Assembly: GCA_029948255.1 (NCBI GenBank)
Contig: JALIZF010001940.1
Span: forward strand, 434,001-498,000
Direction: 5' to 3'
DNA length: 64,000 nt
Source: Telmatactis stephensoni
Lineage: Eukaryota > Cnidaria > Anthozoa > Actiniaria > Isophelliidae
Made by a program: the position numbers and the translations under genes. The first letter of the stretch is position 1. Every line of letters starts with the position of its first letter. Below the pieces are notes generated by a model. The model had not been told where the DNA came from. It was given only the letters and a program-made list of their open reading frames with translations, and searched no databases. This document shows positions 23,001 through 32,821 of the stretch, piece after piece.

Positions 23001-23817
23001 TGCAAGTCGAGCAATTCATATTGAAACCGCATGTTCTCTGGAAACAGATTCATTCTTACTTGCTCTGCGAAGGTTCATCGCCCGCCGTGGACCCGTTCGT
23101 GCTCTGTATAGTGACAACGGTACAAATTTTGTGGGCGCACACAATGAATTGCGCCAAGCGCTGAAAGAGATGGATCAACAAAAGATTGCTAGCGCCCTCC
23201 TCAGTCAGGAGATTGATTGGTCGTTCAACCCACCTTGTGCAAGCCACATGGGTGGCATATGGGAGAGACAAATCAGGACAGTACGCAAAGTACTTACAGC
23301 GCTTATGGAAGAACACGCCGCTCGTCTCGACGACGAGTCATTGAGAACCTTGTTAAGTGAAGTAGAGGCTATCATTAATTCTCGTCCAATCACTGTCGTC
23401 TCCAGCGACGCCAACGATGCAGAGCCCATCAGTCCGAATATGTTGTTGACTACAAAGACCAAGGTAATACTTCCTCCACCTGGAGTGTTTCAGCGAAACG
23501 ACGTCTATATGCGAAAGCGCTGGAGAAGAGTCCAGTATTTGGCTAATTTGTTTTGGTCTCGCTGGAAGAAGGAGTATCTATCGAACCTACAACAAAGACC
23601 CAAGTGGACCCACAAGCAGCCAAACCTGGACATTGGGGATGTCGTTTTGATCAAGGATGATTCATCACCTAGAAATACCTGGCTAATGGGTAAAGTTCTT
23701 AGAACCGAACCAGACAGCCAAGGAACCGTAAGAAGTGCCACCTTAAAGACAGCTACAACAGAGTTGCGAAGACCAGTACACAAGTTGATCCTACTTGTCA
23801 AAGGCGACTCGCCATGA
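17014..23817 (+). CDS. BEL/Pao Gag-Pol polyprotein
   Basis: The 2,267-residue single frame has the full BEL/Pao order. Residues 1-230 are charged and coiled-coil-like. Residues 310-525 hold two tandem-repeat linkers. A DUF1759-type Gag region spans about 567-740. Zinc knuckles start near 813 and 846 (CFACFGINHRSRTC). The aspartic protease has DNGSSG with Asp944. The reverse transcriptase has YVDD at 1373-1376. A Pao-specific region follows (RRGLLSLVASIYDPLGFIAP near 1468). The RNase H first acid is Asp1556 (FSDASSSGYGA). The integrase has an HHCC zinc region from about 1900 and catalytic Asp1972, Asp2034 and Glu2084, then a C-terminal DUF5641-like region (KWTHKQPNLDIGDVV). All key catalytic residues are present. 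Gag and Pol are in one frame, so no frameshift is needed. Confidence 0.96.
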   Translation: MSNFSDGSDGSLNLPRVGRQRILTKKAEEQKLNRLKCTQTAAQSVVTRKENKLRKLMSDADNVDIVKNELKELEGLFRTFRSTHLDYYQELKSEDDREKEHDKFAQKEMDALQLRQEVLQWISRAEQELTEKLESVSTISRKSRTSRRSSVSRSSGNSVASARAKERVRLAEMLVEKSMIKKRQLIEETVLDIEIAKAQAREHVYSQIENEEGREDIPIPPPMPGIKHSTPANYQSQATPLTFEGVRTLPSIILKTSPDEHAQCSNQDTDPNDNEPSKDEVQRSNQSQDEVSSKGHEQPSHDESTTREAKRNVHNETPSVYNKENVRVHGQQPNEGSTDHNVKRNVHNETPSVYNKENVRVHGQQPNEGSTDHHVKRNVHNETPSVYNKEDVQVHGQQPNEGSTDRNVRHNINDGLPVSHNEATQLKTSTQNNGERQGKTSTANSVTEPERKPLRSNSDAKIVSKTTESKDSQHNELYLPDEYGKTTESKDSKHNELCLLDEYGKTTESKDSKHNELYLLDEYRKVTTKNAEQPESSKNDHKLEQPTASDRVVLKSHDERKLCTVLEAMALPKPKIPVFAGDVTEYKAFIIAFDSRIAARTTDKADRLYYLQQHLQGEPKELISGCLYLEPDEGYSKARELLDKEYGHPYKISVAYTSKILKWPAVKRDDGAALKRLSLFLITCRNVMKNISYLDVLNHAPNMQTVVQKLPPYLQGKWRDHVLSIKKAQRLPRFSDIVEFVERAAEASNDPVFGKEALYKVEDKPKTLKSQNDAQVKPPYTRQRTGNFAVSVNEQAKPQDRAGSSKQIQAKECPLCTKAHDLDNCKNFASKSLEERKKFVTEKNLCFACFGINHRSRTCKNKKTCSKCNKLHPTTMHMEEFKTSKDKPSPQVKEEDKVSSGRVGVEQQLQTPIDESTLVLHAILPVKVKQKDSPIVVTTYAFYDNGSSGCFITENLVKQLNASGTDTKLQLTTMHGQSHIDCLALRNLVVTDVNGNQAIELPKTYSRERIPVEKNQIPTPKVVNRIKELHSIAKMIPDLHENIEIGLLIGSNCPYALAPLEVLPNTTEGPFALRLRHGWTVSGPLKLSDTGESATLSSNLTNVRNVETVKEVITPEAILRMFEMDFNDHKVSNSPEELHFSQEDLKFLEKVEHGIRQVDGHLEIPLPFRKSKVVMPNNRVQALKRADWQRKKMLKNDKYRQDYISFVNDIISKGYAEKVPTESKDDDNGQSWYVPHHGVYHPKKPNKIRVVFDCSAKFQGASLNSELLQGPDLTNTLVGVLTRFRQKPVAFTGDVESMFHQVKVPPEQRDYLRFVWWPNGDLDAPLEDYRMTVHLFGAVSSPSCCNYALKTAANESEEQYGTEVADTMKHNFYVDDCLQSVETVNEAKQLIGSLREACASRGFHLTKFTANRREVIQSIPEEERSKDLQTLDLNRDKLPIERTLGVKWCIESDTFGFRITINDKPFTRRGLLSLVASIYDPLGFIAPVTLNAKRILQDLCREKNLGWDDDPPETYRKRWEKWRSQLPALQNLQIDRCTKPPQFGEVVSQEIHTFSDASSSGYGAVVYLRLQDDSGNIHCSFLAGKARLAPLKTVTIPRLELTAATLAIRLGEMLKKELPFTPDSITYHVDSTTVLRYILNEQKRFQVYVANRIQTIRDFSSPSQWRYVDSKRNPADEASRGIDCPTFVEHQRWLKGPEFLSQDKDTWPKQPHMSKIPDDDPEVKKTVSSFATTATDDSVHTVQKLIEHYSDWTHLKKAVAVYLRVFNILQMKRLKRKQVAKKESISDAVNQDGSKVPTRGPLNVQELQQAEVAILRFVQAQAFQDELHTLNKLNESCHKDRSSKKRELKKNSSICHLDPFISEGIIRVGGRLRKANLPEEAKHPIVLPRKSHVTTLIIRHIHKQQGHSGRGQVLAILRQNYWVLRGNAAVRSVLTSCVSCRRRQSRPMVQKMADLPAPRITPAPPFSYVGVDYFGPFTVKEGRKELKRYGCLFTCLASRAIHIETACSLETDSFLLALRRFIARRGPVRALYSDNGTNFVGAHNELRQALKEMDQQKIASALLSQEIDWSFNPPCASHMGGIWERQIRTVRKVLTALMEEHAARLDDESLRTLLSEVEAIINSRPITVVSSDANDAEPISPNMLLTTKTKVILPPPGVFQRNDVYMRKRWRRVQYLANLFWSRWKKEYLSNLQQRPKWTHKQPNLDIGDVVLIKDDSSPRNTWLMGKVLRTEPDSQGTVRSATLKTATTELRRPVHKLILLVKGDSP
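17947..18246 (+). repeat. 99-bp in-frame tandem repeat in Gag (3 copies)
   Basis: Three copies of a 33-codon unit start at 17947, 18046 and 18145. Each begins NVHNETPSVYNKE and contains VHGQQPNEGSTD. DNA divergence between copies is only a few bases. It lies in the hydrophilic linker before the conserved Gag domain. Confidence 0.95.
18406..18585 (+). repeat. 60-bp in-frame tandem repeat in Gag (3 copies)
   Basis: Three 20-codon units begin KTTESKDS and contain HNEL(Y/C)L(P/L)DEY. They are nearly identical and in frame, a second repeat array in the same Gag linker as the 99-bp repeat. Confidence 0.95.
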
Positions 23818-23906
23818 ACTTTGATATTTAGATAGGACAAATGAACATTGTAGATTATAAAGTTTGTAAACGCCCGTTCTTGTTATAGGCCGTTTAGGGC
23901 CGGGAA

Positions 23907-24163
23907 TGTAATGTTCATTTGCATAATTCGAGAGAGTCTGGTAACCACCCTCGTGGTTAGTTGAGCCGTAGCGACCAGACCGATAACTTACCGCTTTGTA
24001 CAGCCAGAAGAAAGCTTGTTTTATTTCTTGTAACAGAAGTTGTTGTTTTTGAAATACATAGAAAGTTTTTCTACTCAAGTTTACTGGTTTTATTAGCGCG
24101 TCAAAATGGTCCTGTAGATGTCAGATCAAGCTCAACTCGTCACTAAACGTTTTGGCATCTACA
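23907..24163 (+). repeat. 3' LTR of BEL/Pao element
   Basis: This 257-bp repeat is identical by eye to 16494-16750. It is followed directly by the target duplication CTGTG. Confidence 0.97.
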
Positions 24164-24399
24164 CTGTGATAAAACTAGTCAGCTGCCTTCAAGTAAAAAG
24201 ATTTCATCAACATCATGAAAATGCCAATCATATAAATTCCCAGAAACATCCCTATGATGGAGGAGATAATAAATAAGTCTACAAGGACGTTTGCGGGCAT
24301 CGTTCACGCGCACTTTCAAACGCGCGTTACCTCAACAAATCCGAGATGGCGGATTTTCGAAATCGAAATTACTTTTAAAAAAGTAAAAAGTAAAAATGA

Positions 24400-25275
24400 T
24401 AATTTGGAATTTCAGTTCACTTCAGTAACATCAGTTTGGAATTCTTTGATTATGAATACAATTAAGCGCTATTTTCTGCATGCAGCAAATGATAATTATT
24501 CAGTTTGGAATTGCTTCGTCAATAATTATTCAGTTTGGAATTGCTTCGTCATGAACTACAATTTCATTACGCGCTTCTCTTCTGTAGCAAATGATAATTG
24601 ATTCAGTTTGGAATTGTTCCGTCATGAACACAATTTCATTACGCGCTCTCTTCTGTAGCAAATAATAATTTATTCAGTTTGGAATTGCTTCCGTCATGAA
24701 TACAATTTCATTACGCGCTCTCTTCTGTAGCAAATGATCATTTATTCACTTTGGAATTGTGCCGTCATGAATACAATTTCAATACGCGCTCTCTTCTGCA
24801 GCAAATGATAACTTATTCACTTTGGAGTTGTTTCGTCATGAACACAATTTCATTAATACGCGCTCTCTTCTGTAGCAAATAATAATTTATTCAGTTTCGA
24901 ATTGTTCCGTCATGAATACAGTTTCATTACACGCTCTCTTCTGCAGTAAATATAATGATAATTTATTCAGTTTGGAATTGTTTCGTCCTGAATACAATTC
25001 CATTACGCGCTCTCTTCTGTAGCAAATGATCATTTATTCAGTTTGGAATTGTTCCTCATGAATACAATTTCCATTACGCGCTCTCTTCTGTAGCAAATGA
25101 TAATTTATTCAGTTTGGAATTGTTTCGTCATGAATACAATTTCATTACGCGCTCTCTTCTGTAGCAAATGACAATTTATTCAGATTGGAATTGTGTCGTC
25201 ATGAATACAGTTTCATTGCGCGCTCTCTTCTGTAGCAAATGGTAATTTATTCAGTTTCGAATTGTTTCCAAATTC
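24400..25275. repeat. 71-bp satellite, array 1 (~12 copies)
   Basis: Head-to-tail units share CGCGCTCTCTTCTGTAGCAA, then ATGATAATTTATTCAG, TTGGAATTGTTTCGTCATGA and ATACAATTTCATTA. The same unit in the same orientation forms arrays near 43250 and 58683. Copies here are more diverged than in array 3. The array lies about 0.9 kb from the 3' end of zinc-finger gene A. Confidence 0.95.
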
Positions 25276-26185
25276 TTACTTAGCACAAAATTACATACAT
25301 GCTTCTGTGGCAAAAGTAGAAAAAGAAACGAACTAGAGCCTGTGCTGTTTGGCATTGCTAAACGACACCTGCAAGGGAAACTGGGTAGTTGAATAGTTTT
25401 ATGGAATTTAGGTAAAATATTTTCACCTCATCGAATTTTCTGGCTAAACAAATAGGATAGAGAAAAGCTGGACTAAGAGGGAGAACAAATTCTAGATCTT
25501 AATGATGTTAAGATAAACCTTTTGTCTCTAAGCCATCGACTAAGACTAGAACAATTTTGGTATGAGAGTGAAATGGCCGTGACGTACCATGCCATGTTCA
25601 CATTCATACAAAAAACCGCTTTGTACATGTATGAGTGACCCTCATTGTTGAACCTAAAATCTTGCTCGTAAAGAGTGAATCACTTTTCCTCTCTCCCCTC
25701 CAATGTTGGTGAGTATCCAGGGCTTTGCATGCCGACTTTTTTCTGCTCGATTGGGACAACGTCTATTGTCGCAAACAACATTGAAGGGGGGGGGGGGGGG
25801 AGAGTGGAGAATTGTTCTAGGCACGTAGTGATTCAAAAATAAATGAGCAAGATTGTAGGTATCCCTAAGTACCAGAGGGTGCTAATTCAAACCTTTCAGT
25901 TCATGTCTTGATCTTATTTTGCCTTTTTGCCGTATTACACGGTACAATTCTGGAAAGCGTGCTAACTGGAGTTTGCGCGCGCTAAACTGTTTAATACAGC
26001 TCTCAAAACTGTGCAATAAGCTCGCATATTTGCACTCGGTTTAGTCGTTATTTGCACTGAAAAGCGCGCGGTCATATAATAAACAAGAATATTAAATATT
26101 CCTAGTATTCTTATCCCTTAAATCTAAAACCACAAGCTTATTCATGATCTCCAATCATTCCTTCAATCACAATAACATTTTGATG
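25276..26185. other. Non-coding DNA with a poly-G foldback
   Basis: No gene is seen. At about 25651-25860 a foldback has inverted pieces around ATCTTGCTC and GAATCAC and a run of about 15 G near 25786. The remainder separates satellite array 1 from gene A. Confidence 0.5.
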
Positions 26186-27544
26186 TCATTTTCCTTGTGA
26201 AATATCTTTCCTTTTGTGTTTTTTCACGTGGTGAATGAGACCATCCTTTCTTATAAAACCCTTCTTGCAATATTTACATTTATATGGTCTTTCTTTAGTG
26301 TGTGTTCGCAGATGCTGAACAAGATGATGTCGTAATAGAAAAGAATGATCACAATGTTTACATTTATGTGGTCTTTCTCCAGTGTGTCTTCTTATATGCT
26401 GAACAAGATTTTGCTTTATTGAAAAAGCTTTGTTACACCTTTCACATTTATATGGTTTTTCTCCAGTGTGTGATCGCAAGTGCCAAACAAGTTCATAGTT
26501 TTGTACAAATGCCTTTCCACAAAATGAACACTTGTGTGGTTTGTCACCAACATGTCTCATGATATGCACTTTAAGATCACCGGCATGACTAAATGGCTTA
26601 TCACAGTGTTGACACTGGAAGGGTTTTTCCTTGGTATGAATGACAACATGTTCTTTAAGACGTGATGCGAACTTACAGTCTTTCTTGCAGTAAGAACAAA
26701 TAGACTTTTCTTTTCTACTTTGTTTTTTCTTTGTCTTTATACTTGTGACTTTTTTCTGTCGATTAGTCAATTGTTTTCTCACATTGTTGCCATTGATTAC
26801 TTCTTCATGATTTTCAAAGATTAAACTCTCATCAATATCATGTCCAGCTGTCTGGGCTTCCTCCATGGTTTGTTGGTCTGTATTTCCACTACTTTCTTCA
26901 ACAACACATGATGTTTCATTGTGCTTGGTTAAATGTTGTTCAAGCAATTCTTGAATTGTAAACATTTCATCACAATGTCTATATTTCATCATAGCTGTAA
27001 CACATTTTTCTGTCTCACATTCCATGCTTTCATCCATGACCTCTGTAGCTTGTGCAGCTTGACTTTCTTCATGTGTTTTTAAATGTTCATTGAAGGCCTC
27101 TTGGCTTCCATAAACTCCATCACAAACAGAGCACTTTAGAATTTCTTCAGAGTGTGCTGTCATATGTTGTTCACCAAAACGGTTTGTTGATTCCTCTTCA
27201 TCTAACCAATTTGCTACACTCTCACCATCAGTTTCTTCAACTTGAACACACTGATTATTTTGAGCTTCCTCTCTTGCCTCTTGAATTTCTTGTTTGATTT
27301 GTGTATAAACAGCCAATGTACATTCAAAACATTTACTGGAACCCATTTCTACATTACATGTGCAATGTATTGTATTTTTAGATGACAAACTTTGAGTACT
27401 TGAAAATGAAGAAGAACACATCCCTTGAGAGGTTTTGGTAGTCTGACAAACTTCCAAAGCTCTAGCAAATAGAGCAGCCAGTTCTTCATTGCCATCAACA
27501 CCATTTATATCAGTTTCTATGGCAACAGTGTTATATGTCTTCAT
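26186..27544 (-). CDS. C2H2 zinc-finger protein, cluster gene A
   Basis: The 452-residue protein is probably a nuclear DNA-binding regulator. The N-terminal 100 residues (TDINGVDGNEELAALF, then IHCTCNVEMGSSKCFECTLA) form a region shared by all cluster members that I cannot assign to KRAB, ZAD, BTB or SCAN. Two N-terminal finger-like units follow (LKCSVCDGVYG... and MKYRHCDEMF...); the second lacks its first Cys (Tyr instead). Six C-terminal fingers follow with TGEKPYK-type linkers. A basic stretch (KTKKKQSRKEK) precedes them. An in-frame TAA seven codons upstream fixes the ATG. A splice acceptor (TTTTCCACAG) puts the exon start at 27597, so the 5' exon lies upstream, perhaps in the conserved block at 33.3-33.6 kb. 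Confidence 0.93.
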   Translation of the reverse strand: MKTYNTVAIETDINGVDGNEELAALFARALEVCQTTKTSQGMCSSSFSSTQSLSSKNTIHCTCNVEMGSSKCFECTLAVYTQIKQEIQEAREEAQNNQCVQVEETDGESVANWLDEEESTNRFGEQHMTAHSEEILKCSVCDGVYGSQEAFNEHLKTHEESQAAQATEVMDESMECETEKCVTAMMKYRHCDEMFTIQELLEQHLTKHNETSCVVEESSGNTDQQTMEEAQTAGHDIDESLIFENHEEVINGNNVRKQLTNRQKKVTSIKTKKKQSRKEKSICSYCKKDCKFASRLKEHVVIHTKEKPFQCQHCDKPFSHAGDLKVHIMRHVGDKPHKCSFCGKAFVQNYELVWHLRSHTGEKPYKCERCNKAFSIKQNLVQHIRRHTGERPHKCKHCDHSFLLRHHLVQHLRTHTKERPYKCKYCKKGFIRKDGLIHHVKKHKRKDISQGK

Positions 27545-28714
27545 GCTGTACTCAATTCTCTCTTACTTGAACAGAATTTCGATCAAGTAGTTCAGCCCTG
27601 TGGAAAATAATCATATTTAGTTTGGATATATTTGGATATAATTACAATCAGTAGAGCTTTGGTTTATAGAAGCCTTTCTGTCCTTTTTGCAAGGCTGTTA
27701 AATTCTTCTTGTAAGGGACTGTTCACTTCATATGAGCATGGGGGGAGGGGAGGGGGGCTGGTGGGTTTTTAGTGGGATTTTGTGCACCCATGATACTCAC
27801 TCCCATGACAGCTGGGTGTATGGACTAAGCATTGTTTGGCTAGACCAATCAGCCCCTCATTTTTCAAGGGCCATAAATTAAAATATTATTGTAGCCACCA
27901 AATGCTTTTCTTTGCAGCTTTGAATAATTTCTTTCAGTAATAAGTCAAACTAGGAATCCAAAATGTTTGTTTGAAAAGCTAGATTTTAAGAATTCATTTT
28001 AACAGTTGATAATTTGATATGACAATTGAACAGATATCAAAATGGCAATAACTGGAGTTGCTCTGTGTTTTCACAAAGTCTCATAAAAAACTTGATTTTC
28101 CCCCATACATTGCAGGCTTTTTAATGGACAATGAAGGCCACATAAGTTTGCAAATTTATGAAATTTAGATTTACTCAGACAACTACTTTGACCTCTTGCC
28201 CTTGATTTGACAGATTATGCATTTAATATGTCACAGACAGGACTTTCAGCTCACGCACCCAGCCATCACAGGGGCGAGTATCATGGGTACTCAAAACCAT
28301 GACAGCTTAAATCTGAGCCTACATTTAAGAATTTAAGAATTTTTTCATTATATTAAGCCATAGTAATGAATTTTAGTACATTTTATATGCATATATATAT
28401 ATATATACCGGTACTTCGCTTCCAGCACGTAATTCAGTTGTAAGACTGCAAAGTGTTTTCATTAATAAACGATTTATCTATCTATCCATTTATAAGGCAC
28501 TGTTCATTTCATATGAGTATGGGGGGCACAGTAGGATTTTGTAAATGGTAACTCGGAAATTTTATGACCCCTAACAATGTCAAAATTTTTCATGTGGTCC
28601 CCCTTAACAGCACTTTTAATTTCTAATGACCACTGCCCCCGCCACCCCCCACCCCTCCTCAAGAAAAATCATCATGATTATAAATATCACTTTGAGAAAA
28701 ATTGAATGGGCTAT
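27545..28714. other. 5'-UTR part of gene A and intron-like DNA
   Basis: 27545-27597 is the likely 5'-UTR part of the coding exon. Beyond it is probable intron. The motif CTGTTCA(C/T)TTCATATGAG(C/T)ATGG occurs near 27718 and again near 28502. A short (AT)n tract lies near 28390, and a retroposon-like tail ending in ATCTATCTATCC near 28480. No exon is seen. Confidence 0.45.
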
Positions 28715-28718
28715 TTAA

Positions 28719-29162
28719 AGTCCCTATCACCCCTAGCCAGGAACTTCATAAATAATTTCTTTGTGAATGGAAAATCTGCCTTGTTAAATATTTCCTGATA
28801 TATAAATTTCCCTTCAGAGAAATTAAGCATTCGAAATGAAAAAATGCAAATAAGATGATGTCAACCCAAAACATGACAGTCACTATAAGCAATTGTTACA
28901 ATTTTACCTTTTGGAAATCTTTTCTGGGCTAAACTACACACTATGGACATATTTACTCCTTACCCTTGTACACCTGTTTGAAAATTTGAAACAAAATGAG
29001 GCATCAAATTCCTGGGTTGACGTCATCTCATTTGCATTTTCTAATTTTGAATGTTTAATTTCTCTAAAGGGAAATGTGTGTATCAAGAAATATTTAACAA
29101 GGCAGATTTTCCATTCACAAAGAAATGATTTATGGAGTTCCTGGCTAGGGGTGATAGGGACT
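28719..29162. mobile_element. Foldback MITE, AGTCCCTATCACC ends, TTAA target
   Basis: Inverted ends AGTCCCTATCACCCCTAGCC have arms of about 130-150 bp. TTAA lies on both sides (28715-28718 and 29163-29166). TTAA targets are typical of piggyBac and Kolobok families. There is no transposase. Relatives lie at 33598-34211 and 7654-8111. Confidence 0.85.
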
Positions 29163-29569
29163 TTAACAATAAAATATTCTCTGAACTGGAGGTGAATAGC
29201 AAGCTAATAGAATTGATCAAACTTACAAGGTTGTGGAGTCGGTATATACTAATTTTTTATATACCATAGAAATCTAAAGTATGTGCAGTTATTAAGAATA
29301 CTGTTTCTGTGCATCTACACAAAAATACAAAGAATTGTACAGGAAAACATCAATACCTTGGCTTCAGAAACAACTAAAAGAATTTGACTACGATGTCTTA
29401 GAAGCAATGGGCAAATACTTAGCTTTCTTTGCAAAAACTTTCAAATGTTGTGTTTATTAGTAAGAACCTGTCATGGTTACTGACTCTCAGGGTGGTCACT
29501 TATGAGAGAGGAAATTTACAATGAAAAATTCCAAAAGTTGAATCTCAAAGGTGGTCATAGTCACTTACA
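29163..29569. other. No recognised gene
   Basis: This is unstructured AT-rich DNA in the upstream region of gene A. Confidence 0.4.
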
Positions 29570-29930
29570 TATACAAGAGAGATTAATGTTATAGAGTTTA
29601 TATGGGAAACAAAATGGGAAATTGAAAGGGTGTTCGCTAACGGGAGATGGTCGCTTTAATACAAGAGAGATTTCTTATAGAGTATATATGGGAAACAAAA
29701 CGGGAAATTGAAAGGGTGTTCGCTAACGGGAGATGGTCGCTTTAATATATGAGAGAGATTTGTTATAGAGTATATATGGGAAACAAAACGGGAAATTGAA
29801 AGGGTGTTCGTTAACGGGAGATGGTCGCTTTAATATATGAGAGAGATTTGTTATAGAGTTTATATGGGAAACAAAATGGGAAATTGAAAGGGTGGTCACT
29901 AACGGGAGATGATTGCTTACGAGAGTGGTT
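29570..29930. repeat. ~85-93-bp tandem repeat (4 copies)
   Basis: Four successive units contain TATATGGGAAACAAAA(T/C)GGG, GAAATTGAAAGGGTG and CTAACGGGAGATGGTCGC. Copies differ by point changes and small indels. The purpose is unknown. Confidence 0.9.
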
Positions 29931-30066
29931 GTTTAAAGAGAGTCAACTATATTACAACAACAAGTATTTCACTCATCACAAAACAAAGATTTTCCTACAG
30001 CCCATGCCTCACAAAGTCAAGTTCCCTTGGGGGTTACTATCCCCTACTGCCAGCCTGGGGTAAACT

Positions 30067-30176
30067 AGCCTGTGTTGCCAGCTCTCAAGGGCTGGGAAGG
30101 GGAGGGGAGGTGGACAGAGGGGAAAGGGGAGGGGGACCGGACTGGGGAGGAGAGGACGAAAAGAGGGCCTGCCAGT
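30067..30176. repeat. Purine-rich MITE relic
   Basis: Begins TAGCCTGTGTTGCCAGCTCT and is followed by a GGGGAGG-rich strand. It is related to the hairpin MITE at 8964-9130, but the right half is lost or altered and no clean target duplication remains. Confidence 0.5.
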
Positions 30177-30542
30177 AAACCCATGGGTATTCCGTTACTC
30201 TCACACACAAGCGTGCACATATTTCTATTGGTCAAAATCCATATTGTTGAAATGTTGATGTTCTTGATGGACAAGATGGAAAAATTGGCAGTGAATGAGA
30301 ATACAAAGCTACTAAATCTCGATCTAAAACAAGAGCAACATGCTTTGAAATCAATCTTGGCTGGCAAAGATGTCCCGGTGGTTCTGCCGACTTGTTTTCA
30401 AAAAAGTAGAATTTATCAAGCCTTACCAAGACAAGTATTTTTGAAATAGAATATGTCATTGGGAGATTAATGATTACCTGGTCGCTTCAGATTCATTATT
30501 GAAATTCAGGGCAATTTTGGTTAAAAGGTTACAAAGTTAAAA

Positions 30543-31866
30543 CAAGGGCACTAGAACCATGAAATTGAGCTTATTATTAAGCTGAGATCATTGATAATAA
30601 ACAAAGTTTTCCTTAACTCAAATGTCGCTTGTTATGTAGTAATTGTAGTAATATTTTGCTGCTTATAAGCCTTCAATTGCCTTCTTTACCGCTCAACGAT
30701 CCAAGGAACAGTTGTATACTACGATTGTTTACCGCTGTACCGCCTGTACCAGCCAACGCCGTCGCGACTGATTAACTGATAAATTGAACTAAGTCGCCTC
30801 TTTACACCAAAAGGGTTAGGGGTAGGAAACAACTAGCGGCTCCTTTGACCATTCGTCTGCCCGGGATAATTGGATTAAGTTGGCAGTACCTAGGGCAATT
30901 TGTTCACTCAACGATGACGGATTAACCTACGTCGGTTGAGTAATCGTACGCCGAAGTTGGCTTGGCAAAACGTCGGGATTTGAAAAACGATCCCGTCGCG
31001 ATGACAGGTCGTGCTCTGTTTTGAAACGGGTTATTAGTTGTCCTGCTTTAACGGGCTCCATAAATAAAACTGACAGCTATTACTACGACTATTTGATATA
31101 CCAGGGAGAGGAGAACATCTTCAAAACCACCACCAATAGTGCTCTTTCTCTGGAGACCAACCTTGGAGGAGCAAATTTGGGGTATCTCGGTATTCGTAGT
31201 TGACAGTAATAGATTACTTGCTGTTTGAGGTTCTAATAGTACTGGCATATTAAACGGGATATTAAATTAAAATACCTACTAGAGTTTTGTACAGTTTCTT
31301 GTACGTTGATCGGATTTTGACGGAATAGAGCAATGAATGACAGAGATGATTACAGCAGGACAACTAATAACCCGTTTCAAAACAGAGCACGACCTGTCAT
31401 CGCGACGGGATCGTTTTTCAAATCCCGACGTTTTGCCAAGCCAACTTCGGCGTACGATTACTCAACCGACGTAGGTTAATCCGTCATCGTTGAGTGAACA
31501 AATTGCCCTAGGTACTGCCAACTTAATCCAATTATCCAGGCAGACGAATGGTCAAAGGAGCCGCTAGTTGTTTCCTACCCCTAACCCTTTTGGTGTAAAG
31601 AGGCGACTTAGTTCAATTTATCAGTTAATCAATAACAACTGTCGCGACGGCGTTGGCTGGTACAGGCGGTACAGCGGTAAACAATCGTAGTAAACTGTTC
31701 GTTGGATCGTTGAGCGGTAAAAAAGAAAGCAATTGAAGGCTTATAAGCAGCAAAATATTACTACAATTACTACATAACAAGCGACATTTGAGTTAAGGAA
31801 AACTTTGTTTATTATCAATGATCTCAGCTTAATAATAAGCTCAATTTCATGGTTCTAGTGCCCTTG
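30543..31866. mobile_element. 1.3-kb foldback element with ~500-bp arms, 7-bp TSD
   Basis: Inverted arms of about 500 bp (30543-31047 and 31345-31866) begin CAAGGGCACTAGAACCATG. Perfect GTTAAAA duplications lie outside (30536-30542 and 31867-31873). The ~300-bp centre has only a 60-codon plus-strand frame without recognised domain. The CA...TG termini and 7-bp duplication are shared with 39982-42265. A P-like superfamily is possible but unproven. Confidence 0.9.
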
Positions 31867-31873
31867 GTTAAAA

Positions 31874-32155
31874 TTTAACATTTTATTTACATTCATATGA
31901 GAATTAACCGATTGGACTTTGATAGCACATATCAAACAAAAGAAAAACAATATTGAAACTAGAATTGAAACTGATTTTTCTCTGCAGTAAATTGTGTGAT
32001 ATTTTCACTATTTCAGCAGTAAACTGAAGGTTGTTTGTTCCCAAACAGACTATATAGTGTATAACAATGATGACTAATGATAAATGGACACAAGCCTTTA
32101 TAGTGACTCAAAGTGCTGAGGATTATAACATCTAGCCTAGCTCAAAACCTCCAAC
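31874..32155. other. Intervening non-coding DNA
   Basis: I see nothing recognisable between the two transposons here. Confidence 0.4.
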
Positions 32156-32562
32156 CGCAGGACGGGTACTCCCTATATTGGTGTGCTAAGGATGATCGTC
32201 TTATTTTTTAGGGGTTGAAATCGCCGATTTGGTATTTTTTAGGGGTCGTCAGAGAAAATCCAAGGTTTTTCAGAAAAGATGGTATTTTTTAGGGGTACAA
32301 AATAAATGTTTATGACGATTGATCTCTACAATATCTCAAGGTGAATTTGAAGAAGTAATAAATGACACTTTGAATTAGTGCTGTTCGATTGTCTTCTTTG
32401 TTAGTTTTTTGTTTGATTTTTCGTTATTTTTTAGGGGTATTTTTGAGCTGTTTGGTATTTTTTAGGGTCGAAAATTTTGGCATTTGGGTATTTTTAGGGT
32501 ACATTTTGGAGGTTTCCGATGATCATCCCTAGCGTTTTGACCCTGAAGAACCCCCCCCCAGG
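32156..32562. mobile_element. MITE related to 1180-1539, inverted orientation, 8-bp TSD
   Basis: Perfect CCTCCAAC duplications (32148-32155 and 32563-32570) bound the element. The interior shares TATTTTTTAGGGG pieces, GGTACTCCCTATATTGGTGT and GATGATC with the element at 1180-1539, on the opposite strand. The terminal G/C runs have been partly altered. Confidence 0.85.
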
Positions 32563-32821
32563 CCTCCAACACTGTCCAACATTCAGTGTTGAACCCCAGC
32601 AGACACCCCATATTTTTTTAACTCCTAAAAGCTGGTCATGATTACGTTAAAAATACAGTACTGAACTCTAAAGCATGAATTTGGTTTGGTTTGGCCAAGG
32701 CGCCAAAAAAACAAACAAAAAAAACAAAAAATGTGAATTTGACAGATTGTAGATCATATTGCACTTCTGGTGATTTAATTGTGATTTGATCCTTCAAGTG
32801 GGAGTAACAGAAAACTAGGGG

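Larger units (their letters stand above)
16494..24163 (+). mobile_element. Complete BEL/Pao LTR retrotransposon
   Basis: The 7,670-bp element is bounded by two 257-bp LTRs that look identical. The LTR ends are TGTA...TACA. It is flanked by a perfect 5-bp duplication, CTGTG (16489-16493 and 24164-24168), as expected for BEL/Pao. It holds one long Gag-Pol frame without stop codons and no env frame. Identical LTRs and an open frame indicate a recent insertion that may still be active. A weak purine tract (AGGGCCGGGAA) precedes the 3' LTR. A TGG at 16765, 14 bp after the 5' LTR, is a possible primer-binding site start, but the tRNA was not identified. Confidence 0.97.
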
